Positions 26,975 through 36,248 are shown, counted from the stretch's first letter. The stretch: DNA of 64,000 bases from Paenibacillus sp. FSL R10-2782 (GCF_038592985.1 NZ_CP151951.1:1975001-2039000), one strand, 5' to 3'. A program made the numbers and translations. The notes: a model not told the origin generated them from the sequence alone.

Positions 26975-27982
26975 TTACCGCAGATGAAATATCCCGCAGT
27001 TAATGGCGGATACAAGCACCTTGGGTTCATATTGCCATACCATTTCTTTGCGGCGGGCTTGATGCTGCTCTTGTACGGCTTCTTTTTTTTCCTCTTCTTC
27101 TTTTTGTTCCTTGACCAAATCGTCGTAATAGTGATCAATAACCTCCAATTCCTCGCGCAGCCGTTCTCTGGCCTGCTCAGCCCACTCGTAATCCTGCTGG
27201 CTTAGCTGAACATTGAGGTAGTTTTCCAGCGAGGTAGAGGCCTCTGGAACAGATAGTTTTGCAGGCTGCACATGCATATTGCCTGCCAACAGCGGGCTGA
27301 GCAGCCGGGATTGGAGCATGCTGCCAAAGTCGGGTACGATGGTGCCGCTTTTGAGCGAAATTCCGAGCCAATGAAGCTCTTCCCGCTTCAAATCACAGGC
27401 AAATTCGATCTTGTAGCAGACGCCGAGCCAGGCTTCATACATTGCGGGAGAATGGGCGGATAATTGATGAGCATTGGGCTGCTCGAACAAATTGACATAT
27501 TTTCCTCCATCCCGTGCTGCTTCAAAAATTTGATGCAGCCGACGACTCCCATAGCGAAGCTCCTCCTGCAAAATACGTCCAGGCCCCAGCTGTGGTAACG
27601 CTGGAACATGGCCGAAGTAACGGCCCATGACCTGATCCTGCGCCGGACTGCCGGACACTGGGGCTTGTTGTGGTCCTTGCCCCGGTTGTGCTTGTGACGG
27701 GGGGATCGACGTATTCTTGGTGGACGACATATTGTCCATTGAACTCTCCTGTGCTGTCCGGTAGGCTTCCCCATCGAAAATAAAGGTGAACGACATCGTT
27801 TGCGCCGGAACACCAGTACGCTCCACATAGCCCCAATAATAGGGGCGGTTTGTTAAGGCTTTATCCGCTTCAGGAGAAAGCTTGACGGTGACATGGTTTG
27901 GCGTTCTCTCGATCACGCTGCATCCGGTGGCTTCCAGATACGTGAGGACAAAGCGCTGTACCTGCTGTGAATTCATGGTCAT
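26975..27982 (-). CDS. yqhG: YqhG family protein
   Basis: A 335-residue protein beginning QQVQRFVLTYLEATGCSVIERTPNHVTVKLSPEADKALTNRPYYWGYVERT in parts, the YqhG family signature. Function unknown. It is longer than the usual 260 or so residues because of a Pro/Gln/Ser-rich insert (about residues 80-125) and a charged, coiled C-terminal tail (EEEEKKEAVQEQHQARRK). GGAGG lies eight bases before ATG 27982; the yqhH stop is one base upstream, so the genes are coupled. Confidence 0.85.
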   Translation of the reverse strand: MTMNSQQVQRFVLTYLEATGCSVIERTPNHVTVKLSPEADKALTNRPYYWGYVERTGVPAQTMSFTFIFDGEAYRTAQESSMDNMSSTKNTSIPPSQAQPGQGPQQAPVSGSPAQDQVMGRYFGHVPALPQLGPGRILQEELRYGSRRLHQIFEAARDGGKYVNLFEQPNAHQLSAHSPAMYEAWLGVCYKIEFACDLKREELHWLGISLKSGTIVPDFGSMLQSRLLSPLLAGNMHVQPAKLSVPEASTSLENYLNVQLSQQDYEWAEQARERLREELEVIDHYYDDLVKEQKEEEEKKEAVQEQHQARRKEMVWQYEPKVLVSAINCGIFHLR

Positions 27983-27983
27983 A

Positions 27984-29873
27984 TCAGCGGCCTCCTTTTG
28001 CGTCGCGTCGGGCTTTGGCTGGTGGAACAGCGCTGCCTGATAAGCCTAGCAAATCAGCGGTGCTTTGGCTTGTTCCCGTCAGGCGCCCGTTGATCTGATC
28101 TGTCTCAGAGGACATATCGATTGTCATGTTCGAAGTAGAGGGACTGTCCGTACGAAGCTGTTTCATTTCCTGCTTGATCGAATCCAGTGAATGGCCGAGC
28201 TTTTGCATTTTTTGGCGTATTTCATCGTCACTGCTGGATTCAAGCATGATTCTATACAGGCTCTTTTCAATGGATTCCTTCTTTTCAAGCCGTTCCAGAA
28301 TGACGTCTAGCCCGCCAATGACCATTTCGAACATGTTGATTTTTTCATGCAGCAGATGGAGGATATGCTCTTCAATCGTTCCGGTTGTGGACAGGTTGAA
28401 AATATTGACATCATGCGTCTGTCCCAGCCGATGCACACGTCCAATCCGTTGTTCCACGCGCATGGGGTTCCATGGCAGGTCAAAGTTAATCATATGGTGG
28501 CAAAATTGCAAGTTAATGCCCTCGCCGCCCGCTTCGGTGGCAATCATCACCTGAATGCGTCCCCGGAACAAATCCATCATCCAATCCTTGCGTCCCCGGT
28601 TCATGCCGCCCCGGTAAGGAACAGCGGATAGCCCCCGGTCGCGAAAGTAGTTCAACAAATATTCCTGTGTAGCCCGGTATTCTGTAAAAATAATCACTTT
28701 TTCGTTCATTTGACGAATGAGTTCAAGCGCTTTTTCCGCCTTGGAATTGGCTTTAATCGCCTTGATGTGCGCGACCAATTCCCAGACGCGATCGCGTAGA
28801 GGGGAGTCGGGCGCCATCTTTTTAGATAAATTGACAAGTGTTACGAATACCGCATCCCGGCTGCTGCACACTTCCCGCTGAAGGGTAACGAGAGATAGCA
28901 TACTGCTCAAATTCCCGCCATTCGCCTGGTATTGATCCTTGACAAAGGAAGTAACTCCATCGTATAGCGCTTGTTCTTCTGGCGAAAGTTCCAAGTGAAT
29001 GTTGGAAACATTACGTTTGGTGAATTGGACCGGCCCTTCGCCGCGACGGTTGCGGATCATGACTTTGGACAGCTCATCCTTAAGCTGGTCCTCATTTTTG
29101 GGTAGACGTTTATCCACCACGAAGTTGGCTGAAAAATCCCCATGTCGTCCTAACTGACCAGGCTTGAGCAATGTAATGAGATTGAACAGCTCGGACAGAT
29201 CGTTTTGGACAGGGGTGGCAGTCAGGAGCAAACAATATTTTTTACGCAGCTTCATAATAAACTGGTAGTTGGATGTTTTTTTATTTTTCAGCTTGTGCGC
29301 CTCGTCAATAATAAGCAGATCATAATCGGTGTCCAGCAGGATATTACTATGCGGTTCCCGCTTGGCCGTATCCATAGAGGCCACGACGACCTCGGACGAC
29401 CAGGAATATGCCTTTTTCTGAGCGACAGCCGGAATGCCAAATTTGCTGTTCAGCTCACGGACCCATTGAAGCACCAGAGAAGCGGGGACAAGAATAAGCA
29501 CTTTGGCGGCAAGCCCGCGAACCAGATATTCTTTTAGAATCATTCCGGCTTCGATCGTTTTACCCAAGCCGACTTCATCAGCGAGAATGGCGCGACCGGA
29601 CATTTCAAACAATACCTTACGGGCCGTATCCAGCTGATGGGGTAGCGGAGTGAGGTCTTGCAAATGCTTCAGACATTGAAGCTCATCAAAGCTGGGGACC
29701 AGCTTGGCCTTTTCCGCCTCAATCGCCAACTGATAAAGACCCCAATCTCCCCAAGGGCCCCCTTTGCGGAGGCGCTGGTCCAGCTCATCCTGCCAGCTAC
29801 GGTCAAATTGCACCGGAACAGGCAGTAGTGCCTGAGTTTGTGATTGTGAGGAACTTGTCGATTTGGCTTTCAT
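27984..29873 (-). CDS. yqhH: SNF2-family helicase YqhH
   Basis: About 629 residues. The RecA-like helicase lobes carry RAILADEVGLGKTIEAG (Walker A), LLIIDEAHKLKN (DEAH), LLLTATPVQND (motif III), FTEYRATQEYLL, IATEAGGEGINLQFC and MRVEQRIGRVHRLGQ (motif VI). This is a Swi2/Snf2-type ATPase of the YqhH/RapA-like branch, which remodels nucleic-acid-protein complexes such as RNA polymerase; the exact target is unknown. A C-terminal coiled/disordered tail follows. ATG 29873 has GGAGGGAGGG eight bases upstream. It is the first gene of the yqhH-yqhG operon. Confidence 0.9.
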   Translation of the reverse strand: MKAKSTSSSQSQTQALLPVPVQFDRSWQDELDQRLRKGGPWGDWGLYQLAIEAEKAKLVPSFDELQCLKHLQDLTPLPHQLDTARKVLFEMSGRAILADEVGLGKTIEAGMILKEYLVRGLAAKVLILVPASLVLQWVRELNSKFGIPAVAQKKAYSWSSEVVVASMDTAKREPHSNILLDTDYDLLIIDEAHKLKNKKTSNYQFIMKLRKKYCLLLTATPVQNDLSELFNLITLLKPGQLGRHGDFSANFVVDKRLPKNEDQLKDELSKVMIRNRRGEGPVQFTKRNVSNIHLELSPEEQALYDGVTSFVKDQYQANGGNLSSMLSLVTLQREVCSSRDAVFVTLVNLSKKMAPDSPLRDRVWELVAHIKAIKANSKAEKALELIRQMNEKVIIFTEYRATQEYLLNYFRDRGLSAVPYRGGMNRGRKDWMMDLFRGRIQVMIATEAGGEGINLQFCHHMINFDLPWNPMRVEQRIGRVHRLGQTHDVNIFNLSTTGTIEEHILHLLHEKINMFEMVIGGLDVILERLEKKESIEKSLYRIMLESSSDDEIRQKMQKLGHSLDSIKQEMKQLRTDSPSTSNMTIDMSSETDQINGRLTGTSQSTADLLGLSGSAVPPAKARRDAKGGR

Positions 29874-29960
29874 GATGAATTCCCTCCCTCCTTTTTGCAC
29901 AGATCGTAGATGTAGTATGGACGGAAAAAGGTATATTCATAACAGGAGGGGTGAAATCCT

Positions 29961-30800
29961 TTAGCTGTCTTCCATCAGCTTTTGGAGTTTGCTTTCTGTA
30001 GAGGTTTGTGCGTTCGGGGTGTAGATGCTGCAACGCAGATCGACGCTGCCTTGCACCTGGAGGGAGGTCAGGTCAAACAACATTTTGCCTGCCTTGGCAT
30101 GACGAAATTCAATCAGCACCTCCGGCGCAGAGCTGACCTCACTCTGATTCCAAAGCTCATTAAACTCCGGATAAGCCCGGCTCATGTTCTGTATGAACTG
30201 TGCATACCAAGGGTCCGTCACATATTGTCCGTAATAAGCGCGGAAGATAGCTAGGAATCCTTTGACAAAATGCTCCCAGTTTACAGCGAGACTTTTAAAC
30301 TCTTTTTTGGTAAACAGCAGCTCAATCATGTTGCGTTGTTCATGGGGCAGCTCAGCAAAATCCATAAACACATGAGCCGCGGCTGCATTCCAGCCGACAA
30401 TATGGCAGCGCCGATCTGAAATAATAGCAGGGCAGTAGCGCAGCTCCTGTACTATTTTTTGCAGGGATGGGGAAATAACCGTTTGCTCTGCGAGAGCAGA
30501 AGGTGTGTGAAATCCGGTTTCAAGCGCTAAATCATACAAATACTTGCGTTCATCCGTGTTTAGCTGCAAGGCGGCGGCAATGGCATCCAGTACAGAGGCG
30601 GACACCTTGATATCGCGTCCCTGCTCCAGCCAGGTGTACCATGTGGTGCTGACACCTGCTAATTGAGCCACTTCTTCTCTGCGCAAGCCGGGTGTTCTGC
30701 GGCGTGATCCGTTCGGCAGACCGACCATATGCGGGTGTAAACGGGCTCTTTTGGTTTTGAGAAAAACAGATAGTGCTTCCAGACGTGCTTCCGGTTTCAT
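29961..30800 (-). CDS. XRE-type regulator with MmyB-like ligand domain
   Basis: About 279 residues: an N-terminal helix-turn-helix (RRTPGLRREEVAQLAGVSTTWYTWLEQGRDIKVSASVLDAIAAAL) and a C-terminal MmyB-like PAS-type domain (CPAIISDRRCHIVGWNAAAAHVF). Members bind small molecules such as fatty acids (Streptomyces MmyB) and regulate nearby genes. ATG 30800 has GGAGAG upstream; the longer 5' frame is unlikely. It is divergent from fabF, 161 bases apart, so control of fabF or of fatty-acid synthesis is a reasonable guess. Confidence 0.86.
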   Translation of the reverse strand: MKPEARLEALSVFLKTKRARLHPHMVGLPNGSRRRTPGLRREEVAQLAGVSTTWYTWLEQGRDIKVSASVLDAIAAALQLNTDERKYLYDLALETGFHTPSALAEQTVISPSLQKIVQELRYCPAIISDRRCHIVGWNAAAAHVFMDFAELPHEQRNMIELLFTKKEFKSLAVNWEHFVKGFLAIFRAYYGQYVTDPWYAQFIQNMSRAYPEFNELWNQSEVSSAPEVLIEFRHAKAGKMLFDLTSLQVQGSVDLRCSIYTPNAQTSTESKLQKLMEDS

Positions 30801-30961
30801 AGTGAGTTCTCTCCATTCGATGGTGGATAAGTAATGAGCAGTTAAGGCTCTAACTATAGTAGTGTTCATTATACCAGGATAAACAAACACTTGTAATAGG
30901 ATAATCTGAGGGTAAAATGAGGATTATAAGTAAGCAAACGAGCAGGAGGAATGAAGAGCGT

Positions 30962-32200
30962 ATGCAAAGAGTTGTAATTACAGGTATGGGTGTGGTTTCG
31001 CCACTGGGCAATGACGTGGACACGCTGTGGAAGAATCTGCTGGAGGGTCGTTCAGGTATACGGAAAATAGACACGTTCGATGTGTCCGATTTGAAAGCAC
31101 AGATCGCCGGACTGGTACAGGATTTTGATGCAGAAAAGCAATGGGGGCGTAAAGACGCCAGACGAATGGATCGCTTCACGCAGTTTGCGTTGTTTGCAGC
31201 AGAGCAAGCGCTGAAGAATTCCGGTCTGGAACTGGATAACACGAATCTGGAGCGTGTCGGTGTCTATGTAGGGTCAGGAGTCGGCGGTCTGGATACGTTG
31301 GTGGACAATGTGAATGTATTGCAGAATCGTGGGCCGGGCAGAGTTAGTCCGACACTGGTACCTATGATAATTTCAAATATGGCTGCGGCGCAAATTAGTA
31401 TTGCGTTCGGAGCGATGGGGCCCACGCTTTCGCCGGTTACGGCCTGTTCCATTGGAAATACAGCGATTGGAGAGGCGTTTCGTACGATTCGCACAGGAGA
31501 TGCGGATGTGATTTTTGCAGGTGGAGCGGAGGCAGCGGTGACCAGATTGGCCTTGGCGAGCTTCTCCAATGCAACGGCCTTATCGACTCGTAACGAGGCG
31601 CCTTCGATTGCGAGCCGACCGTTTGATAAGGACCGCGACGGCTTTGTTATGAGCGAAGGAGCGGGTATTCTGGTATTAGAGTCGCTGGAGCATGCTGTTC
31701 AGCGTGGCGCAGAAATAGTTGGCGAGGTCATCGGCTATGGGGCAAGCTCGGATGCCTACCATATGGTCGCACCGCACCCCGAAGGAACCGGTGCTTATCT
31801 GGCGATGAAAGCAGCCCTTCAATCCGCCCATATCACGCCTGAAGAGGTGGATGTAATCAGTGCGCATGCAACGAGTACGCCCCCAGGCGATCTGGCTGAG
31901 ACTCTCGCGATACACAAACTGTTCGGTGAGCATGCCTATCAAATTCCGGTTACCGCGAATAAATCCATGCTTGGTCATATGCTGGGAGCCTCAGGTGGTG
32001 TCGAAGCCATTGCACTCGTACAGAGTCTAAGGGAAGGCATCATTCCGCCAACGGTTCATTTGGACAATCCGGACCCGGCCTGTGACCTGGATTATGTGCC
32101 TCACGAGGCACGCAAGTCCTCATTAAATATCGGGCTATCCAACTCCTTCGGCTTTGGCGGCCACAATGCGGTGATTGTGCTGAAGCGTTATGAGTCATAA
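30962..32200 (+). CDS. fabF: Beta-ketoacyl-ACP synthase II
   Basis: A 412-residue thiolase-fold condensing enzyme with MQRVVITGMGVVSPLGN, the active-site cysteine in TACSIGNTAIG, and the two histidines in SAHATSTPPGD and KSMLGHMLGASGG. It extends acyl-ACP with malonyl-ACP in fatty-acid synthesis. The nucleophile loop reads TACSIGNTAIGEA instead of the common TACATGTNAIG, and the gene is alone rather than beside fabH/acpP, so it may be an accessory paralogue for specialised acyl chains. ATG 30962 lies 13 bases after AGGAGG. A terminator follows. Confidence 0.88.
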   Translation: MQRVVITGMGVVSPLGNDVDTLWKNLLEGRSGIRKIDTFDVSDLKAQIAGLVQDFDAEKQWGRKDARRMDRFTQFALFAAEQALKNSGLELDNTNLERVGVYVGSGVGGLDTLVDNVNVLQNRGPGRVSPTLVPMIISNMAAAQISIAFGAMGPTLSPVTACSIGNTAIGEAFRTIRTGDADVIFAGGAEAAVTRLALASFSNATALSTRNEAPSIASRPFDKDRDGFVMSEGAGILVLESLEHAVQRGAEIVGEVIGYGASSDAYHMVAPHPEGTGAYLAMKAALQSAHITPEEVDVISAHATSTPPGDLAETLAIHKLFGEHAYQIPVTANKSMLGHMLGASGGVEAIALVQSLREGIIPPTVHLDNPDPACDLDYVPHEARKSSLNIGLSNSFGFGGHNAVIVLKRYES

Positions 32201-32217
32201 GTGTAATAAGGAATTGA

Positions 32218-32262
32218 AACCTCAGGCATTCTATCCAGTTGGATGGGAACCTGAGGTTTTTT
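32218..32262 (+). terminator. Terminator after fabF
   Basis: Arms AACCTCAGG (32218-32226) and CCTGAGGTT (32250-32258), inner ATCC/GGAT stem, then T run. Confidence 0.88.
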
Positions 32263-32338
32263 ATTCGAGAAATAACAGATTCATTTTAGATAAGAGATAG
32301 AGTAAGATGGAGGAAAACATTCGGAGGCATAGGAAGTA

Positions 32339-32780
32339 ATGATTGTAATCAGGAATATAGAATCAGCAGATGCTGAAACGTATTGGAATTTGAGGCTGGA
32401 AGCCCTTAAAATGAACCCGGAGGCTTTCGGAGCCTCTTATGAGGAATCTGTACGAATTCCGTTATCTGATATAGAGAAGCAGCTACAAAATGAGAGAGAT
32501 CGTTACATACTTGGCGCGTTTACAAAGGATCATCAACTGGCGGGTATCACCGGATTTCAAAGAGAGCACAAAATAAAGACGCAGCATAAGGGGATGATTT
32601 GGGGAGTAGGGTGAGCATGTGGAAGCTTTGAAGCAATTGCACCTAAGTGTGGTTGCTACCAACCAAGCTGCTATTAAGCTGTACAGGAAATTAGGATTTG
32701 AAACCTATGGTATAGAGAAGAATGCTTTGGAGTATAACGGACAAGGGTATGATGAGGAGCTAATGGCTTATTTTTATTAA
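32339..32780 (+). pseudogene. Broken GNAT acetyltransferase
   Basis: The first frame (32339-32614) encodes 91 residues of a GNAT N-terminal half: IRNIESADAETYWNLRLEALKMNPEAFGASYEES ... GITGFQRE, ending GMIWGVG and a stop. A second frame (about 32615-32780) continues with LHLSVVATNQAAIKLYRKLGFETYG and ends in AYFY, the normal GNAT C-terminus. The part in between, which should hold the acetyl-CoA pyrophosphate loop (Q/RxxGxG/A), is missing, about 20-25 residues, and the frames differ. This looks like an internal deletion that destroyed the enzyme. Confidence 0.8.
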
Positions 32781-32800
32781 TAGTGAAAGGTTTTGGAGAA

Positions 32801-33775
32801 ATGAAAATTGATCGGTTGCTTTCTATCGTCATTTTGTTGTTGAAAAGAAATAGAATTCAGGCGAAGGAACTGGCAGATTTATATGAAGTTTCAATACGGA
32901 CGATCTACAGAGATATCGAAGCGATTAGCCTGGCTGGTATTCCGGTGGTAACTTATCAGGGGGTGAACGGGGGAATCGGCCTGATGGATGGCTACCGTTT
33001 GGATCGAAGTGTGCTGACCGATGGCGATGTGAAGGACATTGTGATGGGCTTGCAGAGCTTGTCCTCGTCGTTAGGTGGACCGAATGTAACCCGGCTGCTC
33101 GATAAATTTGAAAGCATTATACCAGATTCGGGAAAAGCGAAATTCACTGTTAATACCACACAGTTCATCGTCGATCATTCGGGTTGGGGAAATCAGTCTG
33201 CGCAGGAGAGCAAGCTGCTGAAGGTGAAAGAGGCGCTGAGCCAATCGCGTACGATTGCTTTTACTTACAGGAATGCGCAGGGAGCCGTGACCACACGGAA
33301 GGTTGAACCGCACACACTCGTTTTGAAAGGACAGCAATGGTTTGTATATGCTTATTGTCTCGACAAGGAGCAATTTCGTCTGTTCAAACTATCCCGCATG
33401 AGTGATCCTGTCGTGATGGAGACGGCTTTCACTCGCCGGGACCTTTCCTATGAAGTGCTGCCATGGAATGAGGAACGGCTGGTGGCGGTCAGGGCGGTAC
33501 AGCCTTTTACGCTGCAATTTAACCACAAATCCCGGCATCTGGCGGAAGACTGGTTTGGCGTGGAAGCATTGACTGAGCAGGAAGAAGGGGCGTATACAGT
33601 TTCGGTTCCTTTTCCCGAGGATGCGTGGATGTATGGATTTATTTTAAGTCTGGGGCCGGATGTGATCGTCAAGGAGCCCGCTCATTTACGGGAGAAGATT
33701 CGGGATATGGCGTTACGTATTGCATCCAATTATGGAGAGAGTCCTACAGAGAATCTTGAAAAACATAGCATATAA
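32801..33775 (+). CDS. YafY-type HTH/WYL transcriptional regulator
   Basis: About 324 residues: an N-terminal winged helix (MKIDRLLSIVILLLKRNRIQAKELADLYEVSIRTIYRDIEAI), then a WYL domain (about 145-215, KVEPHTLVLKGQQWFVYAYCLDKEQFRLFKLSRM) and a C-terminal WCX extension. WYL domains bind ligands or nucleic acids and switch repression. GGAG precedes ATG 32801. Its stop codon lies inside an 18-bp perfect inverted repeat that overlaps the promoter region of the next gene; that gene is probably its target. Confidence 0.87.
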   Translation: MKIDRLLSIVILLLKRNRIQAKELADLYEVSIRTIYRDIEAISLAGIPVVTYQGVNGGIGLMDGYRLDRSVLTDGDVKDIVMGLQSLSSSLGGPNVTRLLDKFESIIPDSGKAKFTVNTTQFIVDHSGWGNQSAQESKLLKVKEALSQSRTIAFTYRNAQGAVTTRKVEPHTLVLKGQQWFVYAYCLDKEQFRLFKLSRMSDPVVMETAFTRRDLSYEVLPWNEERLVAVRAVQPFTLQFNHKSRHLAEDWFGVEALTEQEEGAYTVSVPFPEDAWMYGFILSLGPDVIVKEPAHLREKIRDMALRIASNYGESPTENLEKHSI

Positions 33776-33816
33776 CGAAACAAACCTGACTGATAGCTGT
33801 CAGGTTTGTTTCGTTA
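33773..33816. promoter_or_regulatory. 18-bp perfect inverted repeat, candidate operator
   Basis: Arms at 33773-33790 and 33799-33816 are perfect complements (TAACGAAACAAACCTGAC and its partner) with an 8-base loop. There is no T run on either side, so it is a poor terminator. A TATACT -10-like element at 33815-33820 touches the right arm. It could be an operator of the WYL regulator. Confidence 0.6.
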
Positions 33817-33855
33817 TACTGGTGCCATACCAATCACGAAAGGGGATTTACGAAA

Positions 33856-34599
33856 ATGGATAAAGCTTGTCAAAGTTGCGGGATGCCGCTGGAGCATGAG
33901 GAACAATACGGAACAGACGCACAACAGGTCAAAACAGATGAATATTGTAAGTATTGTTATAAGGAAGGTGCGTTTGTGCAGCCTGAGCTGACGATGGAGG
34001 AGATGATTCAGCAGTGCGCGCCTATTCTCGCAGAGCAAGGAATGCAAAAAGAAGAGGCCGTCGCGATGATGCGTAGTTATTTGCCGAATTTAAAACGCTG
34101 GCGTTCACAGGAGGATATGGGACATGAAGAAAATCTTGAGCCGATCCGGGAGGAAAGTCGGGGAGAGATTCGCCTGATCGGACTGGCAGCACGTACCAGC
34201 AACCGGAACGAACAAACATCCCAGGCGATCATTCCAGGCATGTGGGAACGTTTCTGGAGTGAGGGTGTGCCTGGACGGATAAGCGGGCATGAAGAACCCA
34301 GCTCTGTCTATGGTTGTTATACCAACTATGAAAATGGAGTTTTTGGCGACTATACCTTTTTTATCGGGAAGGAAGCTGCAGCAGATTTCCAGACTCCTGA
34401 CGGTCTTGAACAACTCGTAATTCCAGCTGCGCGTTACGCTGTTTTTCAAGCTACATCCGAACCTTCCTCGGTCTTTCGGGTATGGCAAGCGATTTGGAAC
34501 TGGGCTACCACGGGACAAGCAGAGCGGACGTACACAGGTGATTTTGAAGTGTATGGCAGTCCTGATGAGCCTGTGCTAATTTACATTGCAATCAAGTGA
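33856..34599 (+). CDS. Zinc-ribbon plus GyrI-like effector-binding protein
   Basis: A 247-residue two-domain protein. Residues 1-80 are a putative zinc ribbon (CQSCGMPLEHEEQYG ... EYCKYCYKEGAF, four cysteines) followed by a helical segment ending NLKRWR. Residues about 95-247 are a GyrI-like/AraC effector-binding fold (RLIGLAARTSN, ALWERFW-like WERFW, VYGCYTNYENGVFGDYTFFIG, YAVFQA, FEVYG). The second domain binds small molecules or acts as a ligand sink. It follows the WYL regulator and the inverted repeat, suggesting an inducible pair. A strong terminator ends it. Confidence 0.83.
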   Translation: MDKACQSCGMPLEHEEQYGTDAQQVKTDEYCKYCYKEGAFVQPELTMEEMIQQCAPILAEQGMQKEEAVAMMRSYLPNLKRWRSQEDMGHEENLEPIREESRGEIRLIGLAARTSNRNEQTSQAIIPGMWERFWSEGVPGRISGHEEPSSVYGCYTNYENGVFGDYTFFIGKEAAADFQTPDGLEQLVIPAARYAVFQATSEPSSVFRVWQAIWNWATTGQAERTYTGDFEVYGSPDEPVLIYIAIK

Positions 34600-34625
34600 T
34601 GATCTGCTTCATACTAGAAAAGATG

Positions 34626-34662
34626 AAACCTCTGTGTGCTACTCGGCATATAGAGGTTTTTT
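34626..34662 (+). terminator. Terminator
   Basis: Arms AAACCTCT (34626-34633) and AGAGGTTT (34652-34659) then TTTTT. Confidence 0.82.
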
Positions 34663-34737
34663 GCTGCTCCATCTTGAGAATTTCTTGATATTTCTGTTTT
34701 ATAGTATAAAATGTCACAATTCAAAATAAGTAGGTGA

Positions 34738-34896
34738 ATGACTATAAAAGTGTTATACGACCATACGGTCAGTTATGGTTCGTTTGCCGGTGTTGGAAAA
34801 TCACAACGAGGTAGCTTCTTATGGTGGTGGGGGAGTACGCATCATAATACCCGTAAAAATAAACATGTCCTAAAAAATGGATATGTAGTCCGCTAA
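34738..34896 (+). CDS. Candidate small ORF, 52 residues
   Basis: ATG 34738 follows AGTAGGTGA and opens 52 codons: basic, with a GSFAGVGKSQRGSFLWWWGS core and many His/Lys/Arg residues at the end. The stop TAA lies in the loop of a GTCCGC/GCGGAC hairpin (34888-34906). A TATAAA-like element lies about 30 bases upstream. It sits in the 314-base gap between a terminator and the convergent MFS gene. Nothing else explains the gap, but no family was recognised and it may be a non-coding transcript. Confidence 0.3.
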   Translation: MTIKVLYDHTVSYGSFAGVGKSQRGSFLWWWGSTHHNTRKNKHVLKNGYVVR

Positions 34897-34913
34897 AAAG
34901 CGGACATTGTTTA

Positions 34914-36209
34914 TCATGGAGCTGTTTTGGTTTTAGTGTGTGACAGTTGCTGATCTATAGATGCGTTACGGGTTACGGCCCAAAAAATAAGTGCCAAGGT
35001 GCTGACGCCAGCACCCAACAGACATACCCCATTCCAGCCGGCATAAGTGTACATATGAGTCGAGGCGATGGCTCCAGTGGCGCTGCCGATGGAATAAAAT
35101 ATCATATAGCCTGCGGTGAGTCGGCTACGCGCCTCAGGACGCACAGTGAAAATCATGCTCTGATTCGTCACATGCACAGCCTGTACCGCCAGATCCAGAA
35201 GGATGACGCCAAGGATCAAAGCAAACAGCGAGTGCTCGGTATAGCCGATAGGCAACCAGGATAGCAGCAGCAGAGCCAGCGCAATACCTGTCGTCCGCTG
35301 TCCTGAGCCTTGATCTGCAAGACGTCCTGCCCGCGCAGCCGCTAATGCTCCGGCGACTCCGGCCAGACCAAAGGCCCCGATGGCAGTGTGTGAAAGAGAT
35401 AGCGGCGGGGCACTGAGAGGCAGTACCAGCGAAGTCCACAATATGCTGAACGCAGTAAAAATGAGCAAAGCCAGCACGGCTCGGACACGCAGAATCCGTT
35501 CTTGCACGAACAGGGTGAGAACCGAGCGAAGTAGCTGCGGATAGGATAGCGTTGCTCCTTTGGGTTCATTCTGTGGCAGTACCCGAAACAGCGCTACAGC
35601 CATGAATAGTGTCAATGCGGCGGAAATAAGGTATACCGAACGCCAACCTGCCAGATCGGTCAATATACCGGCAACGGTTCGTGCAAGCAGAATGCCGATA
35701 ACGACTCCGCTGGTCACCAGACCTACGATACGTCCGCGTTCAGCCGGGGCGGCCAAGGTTGAGGCGAACGCGACAAGAGTCTGTGTGACGACAGCCAGCA
35801 GTCCAACCGCTGCCATGCCCATGAGCAGGATTGTACGCGTGGGGGCCAAGCTAACCGCGATTAACGCCAGCACGGATAACAGCATTTGTCCAGTAATCAG
35901 CCGCCGCCGATTCAAAAGATCGCCAAGCGGGACGAGCAGAAACAGTCCCAATGCATAACAAATCTGCGTGACTGTAATGACGATGCCCACCGATGAATGT
36001 GTGATGCCAAACTCGTGTGCCAGCGCGTCCAGTAATGGTTGCGCGTAATAAATGTTGGCGACAGCCAGCCCACAGGCGATGGCAAATAAGAGCGCTACAG
36101 ACCGGGACATGGAATGAACGGGGGCTGTTTCGGCAGCGTTGGCTACAGTTTGATGGGGCAGGAGTACCGCTTTTTCTTCTGACGTCTTCATTTTCACATA
36201 CCACATCAC
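34914..36209 (-). CDS. MFS drug-type transporter
   Basis: A 431-residue protein with about twelve membrane helices. MFS motif A is GDLLNRRRLI after helix 2, and the central loop is basic. The helix 1 pattern ACGLAVANIYYAQPLLDALA is typical of the DHA1-type 12-helix efflux subfamily. It probably exports a small toxic compound. The start is uncertain among GTG 36209, ATG 36206 and ATG 36191; none has a strong site. It is divergent from a TetR regulator gene with a candidate operator between them. Confidence 0.85.
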   Translation of the reverse strand: MMWYVKMKTSEEKAVLLPHQTVANAAETAPVHSMSRSVALLFAIACGLAVANIYYAQPLLDALAHEFGITHSSVGIVITVTQICYALGLFLLVPLGDLLNRRRLITGQMLLSVLALIAVSLAPTRTILLMGMAAVGLLAVVTQTLVAFASTLAAPAERGRIVGLVTSGVVIGILLARTVAGILTDLAGWRSVYLISAALTLFMAVALFRVLPQNEPKGATLSYPQLLRSVLTLFVQERILRVRAVLALLIFTAFSILWTSLVLPLSAPPLSLSHTAIGAFGLAGVAGALAAARAGRLADQGSGQRTTGIALALLLLSWLPIGYTEHSLFALILGVILLDLAVQAVHVTNQSMIFTVRPEARSRLTAGYMIFYSIGSATGAIASTHMYTYAGWNGVCLLGAGVSTLALIFWAVTRNASIDQQLSHTKTKTAP

Positions 36210-36223
36210 TTTCTGCGAGTTAC

Positions 36224-36248
36224 ATACCGATAAGTATAATATACCGAT
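36224..36248 (-). promoter_or_regulatory. MFS promoter with ATCGGTAT repeats
   Basis: ATACCGAT occurs at 36224-36231 and 36241-36248, 17 bases apart, with a TATTATACT -10-like element between them on the minus strand. A TACC-GATT-GGTA inverted motif (36242-36253) overlaps the second copy. This is a likely binding site of the divergent TetR regulator. Confidence 0.5.
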
